Assembly: GCF_001269905.1 (NCBI RefSeq)
Contig: NZ_LHVK01000008.1
Coordinates: 62,001-126,000, forward strand
DNA length: 64,000 bases
Source: Pseudomonas corrugata
GTDB lineage: Bacteria; Pseudomonadota; Gammaproteobacteria; Pseudomonadales; Pseudomonadaceae
Reading direction: 5' to 3'
A model generated the notes under the pieces. It had not been told where the DNA came from, did no database searches, and was given only the letters and a program-made list of their open reading frames with translations. A program made the translations under genes and the position numbers. Positions 34,132 through 43,541 of this stretch are shown here, in pieces (positions within the stretch are counted from its first letter, which is position 1; each line of letters starts with the position of its first letter).

Positions 34132-35131
34132 GGCAGCTCTCCTTGCGGACCAGTATCTGTCCCAACAGCGCGGCGTAACCCAGCCAGGCCACCAGTGTGA
34201 AGCTGATGACAGCAACAGGACGCAGCCCTTCTAGCGAGGGGGTTACCAGCCAGGCACACTCAAGCAATCCTGAGGCGATAGTGATCCAGCAGAGGCCTGA
34301 CAACACCGAAGGCCGCTCGCTGACAGCAAACAGCAGGACCAGGAACACCAACACACCTTGCCCAACTGCAATAGCCCAGAGTACACCTCGCCAGAGACCC
34401 TCGACGCGGACAAGGTACCAGTGTGTTTCCCTGGGCAGGTCGGCCGACCAGATCAGTAAATACTGCATGAAATGCAGATAGAGCCAAACCTGTAGCGCTG
34501 CGACCAGCACCCCCCGCAAAACTCCGGGGCGCTGCGCGTGGCGCGAGAGTGCAATCAAAATGGCCACTGCAATGGCTGACAGCATCACGCGGGCAAAATA
34601 CAACAGACCAAAGATCGACGAATAAAAGCGTTCGTCCAGCGTCATGATCCAGTCAATGCCGGCTGCTGACAGTGTCAGCACCATCAGCAACGCCCCAGCC
34701 GCAGCCAGACCAGGCCGAAGTCGCACGCGGGGCAAGGCCCACAAGGCCAGTGCACTCCAGACGGCGGCATACAGGAACGTTCTGACGGCGAAGCCTGCCG
34801 GGGATAACCAAAAGCCCCGGAAGCCTGAGAACGAGGAGTCGGCCCAGGGGTACAGGCGGCTCATGCCAATGATCACTGGTATCGACATCACTCCGATCAA
34901 AGACGTCGTCCGGGCAATCCGAACGGTCCCCGACCAGAGCATGTCGCACCAGCTTCCAGAAACCAGGGCCAGCAGCATGGCCAAGGTCAGGCACCCGAGC
35001 GGAAAACACGCCATGCTCACCAAGGCAACCAGGCACGCGGCGGCGACTTCGCGGCTTGAAAAAAGAGATCCCAGTACAAGAACAAGTAGCGCGATGGCAA
35101 CGGCAGCCAGATTCAAGCGGCGCAAGGTCAT
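34121..35131 (-). CDS. actF: Alternative complex III subunit ActF (NrfD-like quinol-interacting membrane protein)
   Basis: 336 residues with about ten membrane helices and almost no soluble part, including GIDWIMTLDERFYSSIFGLL and YLHFMQYLLIWSADLPRETHWYLVR, segments typical of the second NrfD-like subunit of ACIII. It is somewhat shorter than the 400-plus residues that I remember for ActF of Bacteroidota, the N-terminal part being trimmed. ATG 35131 overlaps the actE stop (ATGA). It is expected to anchor the complex and contribute to the quinol site or proton path. Confidence 0.85.
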   Translation of the reverse strand: MTLRRLNLAAVAIALLVLVLGSLFSSREVAAACLVALVSMACFPLGCLTLAMLLALVSGSWCDMLWSGTVRIARTTSLIGVMSIPVIIGMSRLYPWADSSFSGFRGFWLSPAGFAVRTFLYAAVWSALALWALPRVRLRPGLAAAGALLMVLTLSAAGIDWIMTLDERFYSSIFGLLYFARVMLSAIAVAILIALSRHAQRPGVLRGVLVAALQVWLYLHFMQYLLIWSADLPRETHWYLVRVEGLWRGVLWAIAVGQGVLVFLVLLFAVSERPSVLSGLCWITIASGLLECAWLVTPSLEGLRPVAVISFTLVAWLGYAALLGQILVRKESCLEH

Positions 35132-35667
35132 GGCTTGGCCTCCAGAAACGCTCGCTGCTGAGGTGACAAGCTGTGCACGTCTGTGTGCTGGCTCAGTTGC
35201 AGCGCCCTTATATAGGCGACGATGGCCCAACGATCTGCCGGCTCCACGCGAGCGGCATAACTGTACATCTGTCCGTAGCCATGGGTAATGACGTCGATCA
35301 GCTGACGATCCGGCGCGTCGCGCAGTCGCTGATCGGCAAGGTCTGGTGGCTTCGCAAAGCCGCGAGCGACCACAATCCCCTGGCCATTGCCGGTCAAGCC
35401 ATGGCATGGCGCGCAGTAGATCTCGAAGCGCTCTTGCCCGCGATCGAGCAGTGCCTGGGTCATCGGCGGCCTGACGTTCAGAACGGCCTCGCGCTCGAGC
35501 GCTCCCCGTGCGACGGTGCCAATCGGCGGTGCCTGATCGACCTTACCGTCAGAGAAGAAATCACTGTGATCTTGATCCTTGGCCTTGCGCTGCTCCGACA
35601 TGTCATCACATGCGCCCAACAGCAGGCAGGCCAACAGCCCGAGCACGGCCAGGCCTCCCCTGCTCAT
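35128..35667 (-). CDS. actE: Alternative complex III subunit ActE (lipoprotein cytochrome c)
   Basis: 179 residues: lipoprotein signal with lipobox LLGAC (C20), then one cytochrome c domain with CAPCH at 85-89 and a distal Met candidate in GYGQMYSY. It is the likely exit point of electrons from ACIII to the caa3 oxidase. The stop overlaps actF and the start overlaps the actD stop, so the act genes are translationally coupled. Confidence 0.92.
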   Translation of the reverse strand: MSRGGLAVLGLLACLLLGACDDMSEQRKAKDQDHSDFFSDGKVDQAPPIGTVARGALEREAVLNVRPPMTQALLDRGQERFEIYCAPCHGLTGNGQGIVVARGFAKPPDLADQRLRDAPDRQLIDVITHGYGQMYSYAARVEPADRWAIVAYIRALQLSQHTDVHSLSPQQRAFLEAKP

Positions 35668-36194
35668 GCGCGAATCTCGGTTACTGTCAGCGCTCGTTCC
35701 GCCAGCCAGAGCGAGGTGCCAAGCCGGTCGAATCGAGGGTCGTCCCCATGAATACAGAGCAGGAACCGGTCGTCCATGGCCCGCTTGAAAGCTTCAGCCT
35801 CGAACAGTGGATGGTGAAGCAGTGGCAGACGGCATAGCCAGAACAGACCGAACACCGCGAACAGCACTGCGAATAGCACTGCCATCAGGAAGGTGACGAC
35901 CATGAAGGCCGGCACTGCAATCAGCGGCCTGCCGCCTGTGTTCAAGGGGTAATCAAGATTGGCGTACACCTGCATGGCGTAGCCCAGTATTGCGCCAACG
36001 ACTGCACCCGCGACGCCGTACCAGAGCGCTCGTCGATCGTTCAACCCCAGCAGTTGTTCCAGCGCCTCCACGGGAAATGGGGTGTAGGCCTCCAGACGTG
36101 AATAGCCAGCCTCGCGTGCCGCCCGAGTTGCGTCGACCAATGCCTCGGGAGTGGCAAAATCGGCCAGCAGTCCATAACGACGCGGCTCACTCAT
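35664..36194 (-). CDS. actD: Alternative complex III subunit ActD (DUF3341)
   Basis: 176 residues. An N-terminal soluble part (GLLADFATPEALVDATRAAREAGYSRLEAYTPFP) is followed by two membrane helices (WYGVAGAVVGAILGYAMQVY and VVTFLMAVLFAVLFAVFGLF) and a short C-terminal domain, the standard DUF3341 architecture. The ATG at 36194 overlaps the actC stop by 8 bp. Confidence 0.92.
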   Translation of the reverse strand: MSEPRRYGLLADFATPEALVDATRAAREAGYSRLEAYTPFPVEALEQLLGLNDRRALWYGVAGAVVGAILGYAMQVYANLDYPLNTGGRPLIAVPAFMVVTFLMAVLFAVLFAVFGLFWLCRLPLLHHPLFEAEAFKRAMDDRFLLCIHGDDPRFDRLGTSLWLAERALTVTEIRA

Positions 36195-37542
36195 GAGGTT
36201 CACCTCGCGCCTTGTAGAGCGCCGCCTTGATTTCGAAGGACGAGACCATCGGCACAAACCGGATGAACAACGTGAACGGCACCAGAAACAAGCCGAAGGT
36301 CCCAATGAAAACCGCCCATTCCCAGAACGTCGGCGAATAGGCGTTGCTCCAGCTCGATGCCATGAAATCACGCGTCATGGGCGTAATGATCAACATGAAG
36401 CGCTCAGCCCACATGCCGACCAACACGGCCATGCTCACCATCACCAGCAATACGGGAGACCGACGAACCTTCTGCCACCACAGCGCTTGCAGTACCAACA
36501 CGTTGCAGCACATCGCCAACCAGAAACTCCAGGCGGTCGGGCCTTCGAGACGGCTCATGGCGACCTGGATCTCGTGGGACTCGCCCGAGTAAAACGCAGT
36601 GAACATGTCCGCAATGTAGCCGTAGGACGTAAGCCAGCCCGTGGCCAGGATCAGCCGTCCCAGCATGTCCAGATGGCGATCCGTGATGAGCTGCTCGTAT
36701 GACAGGAAACGACGCAGCCCGCAGGCGATGACCGCAACCATGGCGAAGCCCGAGAACACCGCCCCAGCAACGAAGTACGGCGGAAAAACCGTAGAGTGCC
36801 AACCCGGCTCGAGCGCCAGGTTCAGCAGAAAGGAGTAACCACTGGACACTGAGAACACCAGCGGCACGGCCAGCAGAGCAATGAAGCGATAGGTGCGGCG
36901 CCAATGCGCCCAATGAGCCGCCGCACCTCGCCAGCCCAGTGCAAGAACGCCATAGACCATCTGTTGCCATCTGTTCGTTGCCCGGTCCCTGGCTGTCGCA
37001 AAGTCCGGGATGGCGCCGATATATACGAACAGCACGGATACCACCAGGTAAGTGACCACGGCGAAGAAGTCCCACGCCGTGGGGCTTCGAAACTGCGGCC
37101 AGAGTCCGAGGGTGCTGGGATAGGGTGCTGTATAGAAGAACAGCCAAGGGCGCCCTAAATGCAGAATGGGATAGATACCTGCGCACATCACCGCCAGGAT
37201 GGTCATGAGCTCGGCCAAACGGTTGAGCGAATTGCGCCATGGGCGATCAACCAATAACAACAATGCAGAGATAAAAGTGCCGGCGTGGCCTATCCCCAGC
37301 CACCACATATAGTTGAGGATCGCGAATGCCCAGGTTACTGGAATATTGTTGCCCCATACGCCGACGCCCTGGGCGAATAGAACGACCACCGAGACCATGA
37401 ACAGCATCAACAACGCGATTGCGATACCGAACAGACACCACCACCGGCGCTTATGGCGGAACGCCAATGGGGTATCGATTATCTGCTCGGACACCGCGCC
37501 GCAAGCCAGATCCCTGGGTAGAAAATGAGAGGTCGCGGCCAT
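36187..37542 (-). CDS. actC: Alternative complex III subunit ActC (NrfD/PsrC family)
   Basis: 451 residues, about ten membrane helices of the NrfD/PsrC quinol-interacting family: WAFAILNYMWWLGIGHAGTFISALLLLVD near the N-terminus, and EIQVAMSRLEGPTAWSFWLAM and ERFMLIITPMTRDFM later. It couples quinol oxidation to the Fe-S clusters of ActB. A strong AGGAGGAG precedes the ATG; 52 bp separate it from actB. Confidence 0.94.
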   Translation of the reverse strand: MAATSHFLPRDLACGAVSEQIIDTPLAFRHKRRWWCLFGIAIALLMLFMVSVVVLFAQGVGVWGNNIPVTWAFAILNYMWWLGIGHAGTFISALLLLVDRPWRNSLNRLAELMTILAVMCAGIYPILHLGRPWLFFYTAPYPSTLGLWPQFRSPTAWDFFAVVTYLVVSVLFVYIGAIPDFATARDRATNRWQQMVYGVLALGWRGAAAHWAHWRRTYRFIALLAVPLVFSVSSGYSFLLNLALEPGWHSTVFPPYFVAGAVFSGFAMVAVIACGLRRFLSYEQLITDRHLDMLGRLILATGWLTSYGYIADMFTAFYSGESHEIQVAMSRLEGPTAWSFWLAMCCNVLVLQALWWQKVRRSPVLLVMVSMAVLVGMWAERFMLIITPMTRDFMASSWSNAYSPTFWEWAVFIGTFGLFLVPFTLFIRFVPMVSSFEIKAALYKARGEPHE

Positions 37543-37594
37543 CAGGCGTTCTCCTCCTGCGCCCCGTCAAAACCATGGAAAATGCAGCGCCTGC

Positions 37595-40504
37595 TCATGC
37601 TTTTTCCTCCCCGGGTTTCTGATCGCGGATCGCAGCGAGGTAGGTCGTCTTGGGTCGGGTATTGAGTTCCTCCAGCAGCGCGTAATGACGGATGGAGTCC
37701 TTGGCTTTATTGACGGCGCTGTCCTTTTTGCTCAAGTCGCCAAAATGGATGGCCTGTACCGGGCAGGTCTGCTGGCAGGCGGTCTGGATCTCGCCCTCGG
37801 CAATCGGACGTCCGTCCTTCCTGGCCGCGATGCGCGCCTCGCTTATGCGCTGCACGCAATACGTGCATTTTTCCATCACCCCGCGCGAGCGCACTGTCAC
37901 GTTAGGGTTGCGTGCAGCCTGGATGGACGGCTCATCGTTTTCCGTCCAGTTGTACCAGTTGAAGCGGCGGACCTTGTAGGGGCAGTAAGAAGAACATGTC
38001 CTCGTGCCGATGCAGCGGTTGTAGACCATTTCGTTGAGCCCGTCCGCGCCGTGCACGGTGGCATTGACCGGACAACCCACTTCACAGGGTGCTTTTTCGC
38101 AATGCATGCAGGGCACGGGCAGAAAGGTCGATCCGGGATCGAGCGCAGAACCGTCGTAATAGTGATCGACACGCAACCAGTGCATGACTCGTCCCTTGGC
38201 GACCTGTTCCTTGCCCACCACTGCAATGTTGTTTTCGGCCTGGCAGGCGACGATGCAGGCGTTGCAACCAATACACTGGTCAGTATCGATAAGCATGCCC
38301 CATGTGGGCTCGCTCATGACGGGTTGCTCATACAAGGTCGGCAGTTCGGGCGTTGGGCGCGCGGGCCCGACGGCCTGCGCGCGCGGCACATGGCGCACGA
38401 CATCCTGGCCGATCAGCGTGTGCTGCATCTGCGTAAAAGCCAGGGAGGACTGCTGATCGAGCCTGGCGATGGTTGCACCGCTGCGCAGCCATGGCGAGTC
38501 AGCCATACGCAGAGCGGCATAATCGTAGCCGACGCCGTTGCCGACTCGCCCGCTGCGCTCGCGCCCGTAACCCGCGAACAACGTGACCACGGTGTCCGCC
38601 TGCCCCGGCATCACCCAAGCTGGCCCTTCGACGCTGCGCCCGTCGATCATGACGCTGATGCGGTCTCCGGAGACTAAGCGATAGCGCTCGGCGACAGCGA
38701 TTGAAACGCCGATGATGTTGTCCCAGGTCAGCGTAGTGATGGGCCTGGGCAACTCCTGTAGCCAACCTGAATTGGAAAATCGCCCGTCCCATACGCTCGG
38801 GTCAGGCCGGAATTGAACCTGCAGCCCCGAAACGACGGGCGCATCGGCGATGCGAACCGGTTCGGCCGTGACCTGGAGCGAGGGCAACGCGCTCCCTTCA
38901 ATAAAGCCCAAGGCGACTGCGCGACGCCATTCATCGTCAGGCAGGCTGCTCCAGGTGTTCCTGACCAGCGCGTGCCCATCCGGGCTGAGCTCACCGGCGA
39001 GCATCGCCACAATTTCAACCAGCGTGCGCGTGCCGTAAAACGGCTGGACCAACGGCTGACTGATGCAGACGCTGCCATCGACCGCCCGTGCATCACCCCA
39101 CCCATCCAGGCTGTGGCTTGCACAGAGGTGCCAGTGGCTGCGTGCCCCCGTCTCATCGTAATAAAGGCCTGCGTGAATACGCGTAGGCACTTTTTCCAGT
39201 GCCTCGCGAAAATACAAATCACCCGGTGCGCTGTAGGCTGGATTGGTGTCGAGCATGACCAGGGTGCGCACCTGAGCATTGTGAATGGCCTGGGTCAGCG
39301 CAAGAATATCGCCCAACTGCGCCTCACCAATGCGGGTGAACAGGACAGGGGCCGTATAGCCTACGGTCCTTCCAACATTATCGAGCCGCTGGTTCAAACG
39401 ATGCACGGCGGCCTGGACATCCGCTGGCGTATGGGGCCCGGCCACGATCAAACAGCGCCCCCGGCGGGACTGCAGCGCGGCGGCCATTGCCTCGACCCAT
39501 TGCTGGTCCGGGGCCGCCAGCGGGGCCGCACTGCCCTCACTCAGGGCCGCCGCCAGCGCCCGTACCAGAGCGGGGAGCTGTGCGGGTTGAACCCGGCGGG
39601 TCTCGGTGGCGTTGGCGCCAGTCAAGGTGGGCGACGCTTGAACCATCACCAGCCGCGACTCGCCATCACCCCGTGCAGCCGCCTGCCGCCGGTTCGCCCA
39701 TGCCCTCGCCTGCGACGTTTGCTTGGGGCCGGCCCCCAGGAAATCATCCTCCAGGCTCAGGACCAGGTCCGCGTTTTGCAGCAGGTAATGAATTTCGACG
39801 GGGCGGCCGAAAGCCAGGCGCGCCGGACCATAGCGGCCCTCCTCGAACGGCTCGAAGCGATAAAGGCTCGCTTTTGGCCAGCGCACAATCAACTTTTCCA
39901 GTTGGCGTTGCAGTGAAGGAGAACTGCTGGCGCCCATCAATATGTGCAGCCCCTGGCCTTGGTCATGATCACATTCGGCTTGCAGCGTGGCCGCGTCAGA
40001 CTCAAATGCATCCCAGCTGCTCTCGACGCCTTTGAATCGGGGCGCCTGAGACCGATCAGGATCATAAAGCTGCAGAAGCGCGGCCTGAGTGAATGCATCG
40101 CATGCCCCCTGGCTGGCCGGGTGCTCGGGACTGCCTTCCAACTTGGTAGGACGGCCGACATGAGTACACCCCAGCACCGGTTGAGCGTACCCGGTAAACT
40201 GCACGGCCGTGGCGTACCACAGCGCTTTGCCCGGAACGATGATTTCCGGCTGAGCGACATAGGGCACGGCAGTGCCGGGTGTCGGTCCGCAGGCAGCAAG
40301 ACCGCCCAAGGCCAGAGACGCGCCCATCAGTTGCAAAAAGCGCCTACGATCCATCTGTGGAGCAATATCCGGGAATTCCACCTCTATAAAGCGCTCGAAG
40401 GCCGGATCGTCAGTCAGCTCTTCCAGGCTGCGCCAATAGTGGACCCCTTGCTTGCCCTCAAGGTGACGACGTATCGCAGCGTAATCGGGCGTCGTGCGGT
40501 TCAT
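37595..40504 (-). CDS. actB: Alternative complex III subunit ActB (molybdopterin-fold plus Fe-S subunit)
   Basis: 969 residues. An internal Tat motif DRRRFLQLMG (from about residue 52) is followed by a lipobox-like LAAC (C72). A molybdopterin-oxidoreductase-like domain fills about 80-730; in studied ACIII this domain binds no molybdenum, and I see no ligand that argues otherwise. The C-terminal FeS domain (about 740-930) has CIGCNACIVAC, CMHCEKAPCEVGC, CIGTRTCSSYC and CTYC...CQQTC, enough for one 3Fe-4S and three 4Fe-4S clusters. It passes electrons from the quinol site to the heme subunits. ATG 40504 overlaps the actA stop. The fusion of the two parts is standard for ActB. Confidence 0.94.
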   Translation of the reverse strand: MNRTTPDYAAIRRHLEGKQGVHYWRSLEELTDDPAFERFIEVEFPDIAPQMDRRRFLQLMGASLALGGLAACGPTPGTAVPYVAQPEIIVPGKALWYATAVQFTGYAQPVLGCTHVGRPTKLEGSPEHPASQGACDAFTQAALLQLYDPDRSQAPRFKGVESSWDAFESDAATLQAECDHDQGQGLHILMGASSSPSLQRQLEKLIVRWPKASLYRFEPFEEGRYGPARLAFGRPVEIHYLLQNADLVLSLEDDFLGAGPKQTSQARAWANRRQAAARGDGESRLVMVQASPTLTGANATETRRVQPAQLPALVRALAAALSEGSAAPLAAPDQQWVEAMAAALQSRRGRCLIVAGPHTPADVQAAVHRLNQRLDNVGRTVGYTAPVLFTRIGEAQLGDILALTQAIHNAQVRTLVMLDTNPAYSAPGDLYFREALEKVPTRIHAGLYYDETGARSHWHLCASHSLDGWGDARAVDGSVCISQPLVQPFYGTRTLVEIVAMLAGELSPDGHALVRNTWSSLPDDEWRRAVALGFIEGSALPSLQVTAEPVRIADAPVVSGLQVQFRPDPSVWDGRFSNSGWLQELPRPITTLTWDNIIGVSIAVAERYRLVSGDRISVMIDGRSVEGPAWVMPGQADTVVTLFAGYGRERSGRVGNGVGYDYAALRMADSPWLRSGATIARLDQQSSLAFTQMQHTLIGQDVVRHVPRAQAVGPARPTPELPTLYEQPVMSEPTWGMLIDTDQCIGCNACIVACQAENNIAVVGKEQVAKGRVMHWLRVDHYYDGSALDPGSTFLPVPCMHCEKAPCEVGCPVNATVHGADGLNEMVYNRCIGTRTCSSYCPYKVRRFNWYNWTENDEPSIQAARNPNVTVRSRGVMEKCTYCVQRISEARIAARKDGRPIAEGEIQTACQQTCPVQAIHFGDLSKKDSAVNKAKDSIRHYALLEELNTRPKTTYLAAIRDQKPGEEKA

Positions 40505-40509
40505 GCAGC

Positions 40510-41166
40510 TCACCTATGACAGACGGAACAGGAGGTAAGACCGGATGTATCGATATGGTATTCGCGCATCAGGCGTTCCCCCAGTTCTCGTCGGTCCTGC
40601 TGTGTGGTCCAGGTCATATCGGTGATGAACTGACGAGGGCGAAGCCGGGGTGCCGGATCGCGATGGCAATTCAGGCACTCTTGCATTTGCAAAGGCTTGT
40701 CCCGACGCATCAGCGCCATGGTCTCGACGTGGCCATGGCACTCCACGCAGCCGACCCCTGCCTTGACATGAATGTCGTGGTGGAAATAAACATAGTCCGC
40801 AAGTTTTGCGACGCGGTTCCACTGGATCGGCGTGTTCTGGGCGAAACTCTGACGGATGGGCTTCAGCACTTCGGCCCCGGTCCATAGCTGCGAGTGGCAG
40901 GTCATACAGGTTTGAGTCGGTGGGATGGTTGCGACCGCGCTTGTTTCAACACTGCTGTGGCAATACCGACAATCGATCTTCAACCCACCGACATGATGTT
41001 CATGGGAGAACGGTACCGGTTGGTTCACGGTCCAGCCCACACCTGTCGCGTAGTCGGAACGCGCGAACCAGAAACACAGGACAAACAGCAACGCCACGCC
41101 ACCGAACACGCCAAGCAACACAAGGCGAAACCAGGTATCAGCGGATCGCGTGAATATCTGTGCCAT
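40510..41166 (-). CDS. actA: Alternative complex III subunit ActA (pentaheme cytochrome c)
   Basis: 218 residues: one membrane helix (about 13-35) and five heme-binding CxxCH motifs at 66-70 (CRYCH), 87-91 (CMTCH), 140-144 (CVECH), 164-168 (CLNCH) and 213-217 (CSVCH). It is the electron-transfer head of the complex. The start at ATG 41166 matches the usual QIF...AD...R beginning of ActA; ATG codons at 41229 and 41235 would add a 21-23 residue tail and cannot be excluded because the local ribosome-binding site is weak. First gene of the act-cox operon. Confidence 0.92.
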   Translation of the reverse strand: MAQIFTRSADTWFRLVLLGVFGGVALLFVLCFWFARSDYATGVGWTVNQPVPFSHEHHVGGLKIDCRYCHSSVETSAVATIPPTQTCMTCHSQLWTGAEVLKPIRQSFAQNTPIQWNRVAKLADYVYFHHDIHVKAGVGCVECHGHVETMALMRRDKPLQMQECLNCHRDPAPRLRPRQFITDMTWTTQQDRRELGERLMREYHIDTSGLTSCSVCHR

Positions 41167-41600
41167 CGAAGGCGTGCTCTCAACAGGCAAGGCATAGGAA
41201 CTGAGCGACTCTCTCGGTCGGCGCTGCATGGACATCCACCGCGCATTCCCAAGGCAGGCGACAGGCGTTCTTAAGCGCTAGACCGCCAGCTCATTTGGAA
41301 AATTCCGTGAAATTTGCTGCATGGCGCGCGCGAACCCAACCTGTCGGCACCTGCAAGAGCGAATTGCGGTCGCGCCTGATCAACGGCCCAGCACTGCAGA
41401 CCTGGCTGCAGGGTAAATCCAAGTGCACCAATCGAGCCTGCCGCTAGTCCTATTCAGATATATCAAACCAGCACATGGAGGCAGGGACAGCATTCCCAGC
41501 GTCATTCAAGAAGTTGATGGCGCATAGGCGACACTCCCATCACCCTGCCCTACTGCCAGCGCGCGGACCGGCCTGGCGTTTCGATCGAGGATGAGGCTCT
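41167..41600. other. 434-bp divergent spacer between actA and the GH15 gene
   Basis: Holds the start region of the 12-gene ACIII-caa3 operon (minus) and the promoter of the GH15 gene (plus). No REP, hairpin or convincing regulator site was identified by eye; GC content looks lower around 41285-41470. Confidence 0.5.
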
Positions 41601-43421
41601 ATGACAATCCACTCCGACAATCCGTATCTGAACGGCGAATATCCGTCCATCAATTCGCTGGCAGCTCTGGGTGATGGCCGATCGATCGCTGTAATCGGCC
41701 CGGATGGAGGTCTGGAATGGTTCTGCCCGGGCCGCTTCGACGCTGCGCCGTTGATTTGGCCGCTGCTTGACCGGGCCCACGGGGGGCGGCTGAGCCTCAC
41801 GGCGTGCACCGGTGCATCGCCGCGAATGCGCTACTTGAGCGACACCGCAGTCCTGGAGCAGCGGTGGTCCAGCGCCAAAGGGGAAGCACGCGTGACGCTG
41901 TGCATGGTGTGGCCCGCGGACGACCATAAACAGAGCCTGCTGTGGTGTGTCGAAGGCATCTCCGGGGAGCTGGATTTTGAGCTGCTGCTTGAACCAGCGG
42001 CCGGCTTCGACGGACCTCCCGCGAACTGGTCGCTATCGGAGCCTGGACAGTTGCAAGCCGATCAGCCGCCGCTGCACATCAGCGCAGAGTTACCCATCGA
42101 GCGCTCCGGGAAAGGCTGGCGCGGCCAGCGTTCGGTAAAGGCCGGCGAACGTTTTACCGTGGCGCTCCACGTTGGGCTCGATTCCACACAGCCGACGCCG
42201 TTGTCGCCTGAGCAATGCCGGGCACACCTGGACAATACGCTTGAGGCTTGGCGGGCCTGGAGCGCCGGATTGCGCTGCCCCGACCCTCACCGTGAGCTGA
42301 TCGTGCGCAGCGCCATCACCCTCAAGCTGTTGATCTATGAGCCTACCGGGGCCGTTGTCGCAGCAGGAACCACCTCATTGCCCGAGGCGCTCGGGGGTGA
42401 GCGTAACTGGGACTATCGCTACACCTGGTTTCGCGATGCAGGGCTGACACTGGCGACGTTGTTCAGCCTTGGCTGCCACAACGAGGCTCACCGATGGGCG
42501 CAATGGCTGGAAGACACCGTTGAGCGACACGGGATGCCGCTGCGGATCCTCTACACAGTAGACGGCCGACCGGCGCCGACAGAGCGCTGCGTCGAAGGGG
42601 CCGAGGGCTACGGTGGCTCCGCCCCGGTAAGAGTAGGCAACGCCGCCGATACGCAGCGCCAGCTGGATATTTACGGTGAGTTGCTCGAGTGCGTGCACAT
42701 TTGCGACGAAATGGAGGCACCGGCACTTCGTGCGCATTGGCCGTACATGCGCACCGTAGCCGATTTTATCGCCGCGAACTGGCGCGAACCTGGCCAGGGT
42801 ATCTGGGAAATGCGCAACCAGCCCCGCCAGCTCGTGCATTCCAAGGTCATGGCCTGGGCCGGACTGCAGCGGGCGTTATGGTTGCAGAGTCGGCACCAGC
42901 TCGAGGCCGATGTGCAAAGCTGGCGGCGTGAAGCCGAAGAAATTCACCAGCAGGTGCTACGCGAAGGTCTCAGCGCCGACGGCCGTCACTTCGTTCGCGC
43001 CTACGCTGAAAACGGCTTGGACGCAGCGCTGCTCTTACTGGCGCGCACCGGCTTCGTCAGCGGTGATGATCCATTGTTTCGCAATACCGTGGATGCCGTC
43101 CGCCAAGCCCTGGCAATCGAAGGGCAACCGTGGCTGCTGCGACGCTATGGCCTGGGCGATTCAGATGGGCTGAAAGCCCGCGAAGGCGCGTTTCTGATCT
43201 GCAGCTTCTGGCTGGTCGAGGCACTGGCGTCTACCGGCGCGCTTGCCGAAGCCGAGGCCATGTTTGAGCGGCTACGGGGCCTACAGGGCGAATTCGGTCT
43301 GTTTTCCGAAGAAATCGACCCGGTGAGCCAACGCCTGCGCGGCAACATTCCCCAGGCGTACTCCCATGTAGGCTTGATCAACTCCGCCCTGAGCCTGGCC
43401 ATTCGGAAAACCAAGGAATAG
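41601..43421 (+). CDS. Glycoside hydrolase family 15 (glucoamylase/trehalase-like)
   Basis: 606 residues: N-terminal trehalase-like domain (about 10-210, SLAALGDGRSIAVIGPDGGLEWFC), then the (alpha/alpha)6 GH15 barrel with GGERNWDYRYTWFRDAGLTL and the C-terminal YGLGDSDGLKAREGAFLICS containing a catalytic Glu candidate. No signal peptide, so cytoplasmic action on an alpha-glucan or trehalose is likely. GAGG precedes the ATG. It lies upstream of the long stress-like operon on the same strand (120-bp gap) and is divergent from the ACIII operon. Confidence 0.9.
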   Translation: MTIHSDNPYLNGEYPSINSLAALGDGRSIAVIGPDGGLEWFCPGRFDAAPLIWPLLDRAHGGRLSLTACTGASPRMRYLSDTAVLEQRWSSAKGEARVTLCMVWPADDHKQSLLWCVEGISGELDFELLLEPAAGFDGPPANWSLSEPGQLQADQPPLHISAELPIERSGKGWRGQRSVKAGERFTVALHVGLDSTQPTPLSPEQCRAHLDNTLEAWRAWSAGLRCPDPHRELIVRSAITLKLLIYEPTGAVVAAGTTSLPEALGGERNWDYRYTWFRDAGLTLATLFSLGCHNEAHRWAQWLEDTVERHGMPLRILYTVDGRPAPTERCVEGAEGYGGSAPVRVGNAADTQRQLDIYGELLECVHICDEMEAPALRAHWPYMRTVADFIAANWREPGQGIWEMRNQPRQLVHSKVMAWAGLQRALWLQSRHQLEADVQSWRREAEEIHQQVLREGLSADGRHFVRAYAENGLDAALLLLARTGFVSGDDPLFRNTVDAVRQALAIEGQPWLLRRYGLGDSDGLKAREGAFLICSFWLVEALASTGALAEAEAMFERLRGLQGEFGLFSEEIDPVSQRLRGNIPQAYSHVGLINSALSLAIRKTKE

Positions 43422-43541
43422 AGGCTGCTTGAACCTGCAAAGGTGCCCGATGTGCATACCTTGCATCGGACTGGCTGAACCCGGACAGGTACAACGGGTC
43501 GGTTCCAGTAGCCCGTCTTAACTTCACTCGAGAGTTGCTAG

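Noticed and set aside
37595..40504. Molybdenum-dependent oxidoreductase (formate dehydrogenase or polysulfide reductase type)
   Set aside because: The fused Fe-S domain and neighbouring ActA, C, D, E, F genes define ActB of alternative complex III, whose molybdopterin-like domain is cofactor-free in studied members.
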